Assembly (NCBI GenBank): GCA_023974075.1
Contig: CM043800.1
Span: 40,054,313-40,118,312, forward strand
Length of the DNA stretch: 64,000 nucleotides
Direction: 5' to 3'
From: Chaenocephalus aceratus
Lineage: Eukaryota; Chordata; Actinopteri; Perciformes; Channichthyidae
Positions 62,101 to 64,000 of this stretch are shown here, in pieces; position 1 is the first letter of the stretch, and each line of letters starts with the position of its first letter. The notes under the pieces were generated by a model that was not told the DNA's origin, did no database searches, and worked only from the letters and a program-made list of their open reading frames with translations. Made by a program: the position numbers and the translations under genes.

Positions 62101-62940
62101 AAGGCCCCCGGCCACACGAGGACGAAAACGGTCGTTACTGTTTAGTGTCATATAGACCGTTCGGCCACACGAGGACGACCAAATACGGCACTAAACGACT
62201 GAGGAAACGATAACGGGTCCCAAGGTGGATAGAACGGCATACGCAACGCTCTGGGGGGGTCCAACGGCTCCGTGTGTTCGATCATTTTCTGATAATGATG
62301 AGGCAATAGCCCCGCCTCTCCCCACCTCTGCTGCTCACCCCCACGTCAAAGTAAACTGCACACTGAATTCAGATTATTTATCTTTCTCTCGATATGGACC
62401 TAAACGCGAGTGAAGTCTAATCTGACAGGACGGAGACACCTCTCAAACTACCTAAACTAGTTATAAATATGTTTATTTTTACTGTCGGCCGGGTCACTGA
62501 TTACTGGATCAGCTGCTGCATGAAACAGACACTGACGCTGTCCGAAGAGAGGGAGGAAAAAGAGAGGCTCTGTGTATTTTATTATTATAATATATAGAGT
62601 CGTTATTCATTTGTTTTAAAGCTCAATAAATAACAAAGAAGACCTTTGACCGGCACTTTTATAATTTGTCGGAAGATTTAAACTTTTACACGTTGACTGG
62701 CGAAAAACTCTGCCCGGTTCCCTCGGCCCCACCGCGGAGAATAAACAGAAGGGCAACCATGACAACCATGCTTCTTCGCTGCTTTTGTGGAGGAAGTTAC
62801 AGCGCCACCTACAGGCTCCTGCATATGTACTGCAGCTTCTCCAGCGGTTGGAGCTAAACGGAGCGGTCTCGTGTGGACGGAAGCTTTTTTGCGTTTGCGT
62901 TAATCCTATGCGTAAATCTGATCTCAGAGAGAAGGTTGGT
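62101..62940. mobile_element. MITE-like composite with CGGCCACACGAGGACG terminus
   Basis: The left part repeats CCACACGAGGACGA twice (62111-62177); the right part ends TCTCGTGTGGACGGAAGC near 62884, an inverted match. The middle, 62340-62530, is an inverted relative of the blocks at 44.0-44.2 and 48.6-48.8 kb, so two repeat families are joined here. The TSD was not found. Confidence 0.6.
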
Positions 62941-63149
62941 CTCTATTCCCAATCACCCTTAAAAAACACTTTGAAATGTTTTGAGAAAAATATCTAACAC
63001 CTTTTAAAACTAAACTTCCATTACATACCCCATTAGGATGGGAATGTGATGGCAAACCCACATTGTTTCACGTTCAGTATGTAGCATCACGGAGAGAGGG
63101 CATGCACATGTTGAGAGAAACTGCTTTTTTCAAAAACCATCCATACGAA

Positions 63150-63420
63150 GAAATTCAAAACGTTCTAAATTAAAGTTTATCTAAACTAAAACTATTATTT
63201 AGAAGCCAAATCCTGAATGCTTATGAGCAGGACCTGTTTCTTGTCAGTGTAAAAGTTATTTCTTACAACATTTAAAAAAAAAAAAATGTTTTTACAACAT
63301 GGCGCTGATGACGATGACCTAATCTTTTAGTTTCAAGGAAAATGCACGATAGAGGGGGGGGGGGGGGCATTTAAGCTTCTTCTTGCCCCTGTTTTGTGTA
63401 CCTTGAATGTTTTGTTTTTT
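63150..63420 (+). repeat. dispersed repeat, copy B (partner at 44440-44760)
   Basis: Same order of blocks as copy A, interrupted by a 14-base G run at about 63354-63367 that is absent from copy A. Confidence 0.75.
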
Positions 63421-63445
63421 TCTCGTTGTTATATATTTTTTTTAT

Positions 63446-63698
63446 TTAAAGAGGACATAATATGTTGTGATTGGTCAACCGGTAATAGATGTCCCGCCCC
63501 TTAGCCAATCACGTACATTGTGTTGGAGCCAAAGAAGCGTAAGTGTTTCTATGATACGTAAGAATACAAAGCAGTCAAAATTAGGCGTTTCATGCAGCGG
63601 GGGAGTGTGTGAACTTTAGCCTTTGCAGACCGTTTACATGCACTAAAACCTATATCACGCACTACAGGAAAGGGAAAAGCCAAGTAGGGCCTCTTTAA
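63446..63698 (-). mobile_element. TTAA-flanked element without satellite (253 bp)
   Basis: TTAA lies at 63446-63449 and 63695-63698. Read on the minus strand it starts TTAAAGAGGCCCTACTTGGC, passes GGTTTTAGTGCATGTAAACG, TAAGGGGCGGGACATC and GGTTGACCAATCACAAC, and then ends at once with ATATTATGTCCTCTTTAA. So the whole GGTTTCAGACAGAGG-plus-satellite region of the longer copies is missing. It could be the ancestral short form or a deletion product. Confidence 0.83.
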
Positions 63699-64000
63699 GT
63701 GGAATTATCAGATGTAATGTCATAAACAGGTGGTCGTGGCTTACGCAGAGCAGATGTTCAAGTCATCAGTAAAGACTGGAACACATGCGTCACAGGACAG
63801 AGGCGGCAGAGAGAGGGATTATGGAATATTAGGAACAAATCATTTTAAAGGATAACGGAAAACATATGTATTGAATAATATCTGTTTTTCTACAGATGCA
63901 TACTGACATATATTGTTGGATCAGGCCAAAAAGAGAGGGGGTATTTGTTCCTGAAACGTCCAGAGTCTCTTTCCATAGAGGGGACACATGCGGATGTAGA
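63699..64000. other. intron 5 sequence to the window edge
   Basis: Nothing was recognised. No exon continuing the Sema domain is seen before the edge. Confidence 0.5.

Overview
This is eukaryotic DNA, almost certainly from a ray-finned (teleost) fish. It has GT-AG introns of 0.3 to 8 kb, very long (GT)n arrays, and a repeat set typical of fish: hAT-type MITEs with 8-bp target-site duplications (TSDs), TTAA-flanked elements, L2-like LINE ends and tRNA-headed SINEs. No bacterial operon, rRNA, CRISPR array or functional tRNA gene is visible. Family names are assigned from memory of sequence motifs; no database was searched.

The one host gene I can support is the 5' part of a class 6 semaphorin on the + strand. 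Five coding exons (47162-47279, 55132-55246, 56610-56667, 61405-61461/2 and 61767-61868) encode a signal peptide and about the first 125 residues of the mature protein, including the start of the Sema domain. The gene runs off the right edge. An acceptor 62 bp before the ATG implies at least one non-coding exon further upstream, which I could not place. The wording (LGLDFQR, ARDHVF, DECYNYIKVLVP) is closest to SEMA6C. At the exon 4 donor the sequence reads CAG-C-GTGAGT: one extra C breaks the frame and separates CAG from what would otherwise be a perfect consensus donor.

From 1 to 47 kb the window is intergenic or 5'-intronic. It holds two BED-type hAT remnants (2.8 and 12.2 kb), several MITEs with readable TSDs, a tandem duplication of about 0.5 kb between three long GT arrays (9.6-11.7 kb), a dispersed duplication linking 8.8-9.1 kb to 13.7-13.95 kb, a 37-bp minisatellite split by a LINE (22.5-24.7 kb), and the first two of three 57-bp minisatellites (25.5 and 38.6 kb). 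The third lies in intron 1 of the semaphorin gene (52.3 kb).

The most unusual structure is a family of TTAA-flanked elements (25.3, 37.6, 52.0 and 63.4 kb, plus a fragment at 11.7 kb). Three copies carry a 57-bp satellite at the same internal position, and each satellite unit ends in a degenerate copy of the element's own terminus followed by TTAA. The copy at 63.4 kb has no satellite. At 37.7 kb another transposon is nested inside the element, and its empty site can be read in the 52 kb copy. I found no convincing previously undescribed protein system. The satellite ORFs, on both strands, exist only because the unit length is a multiple of three.
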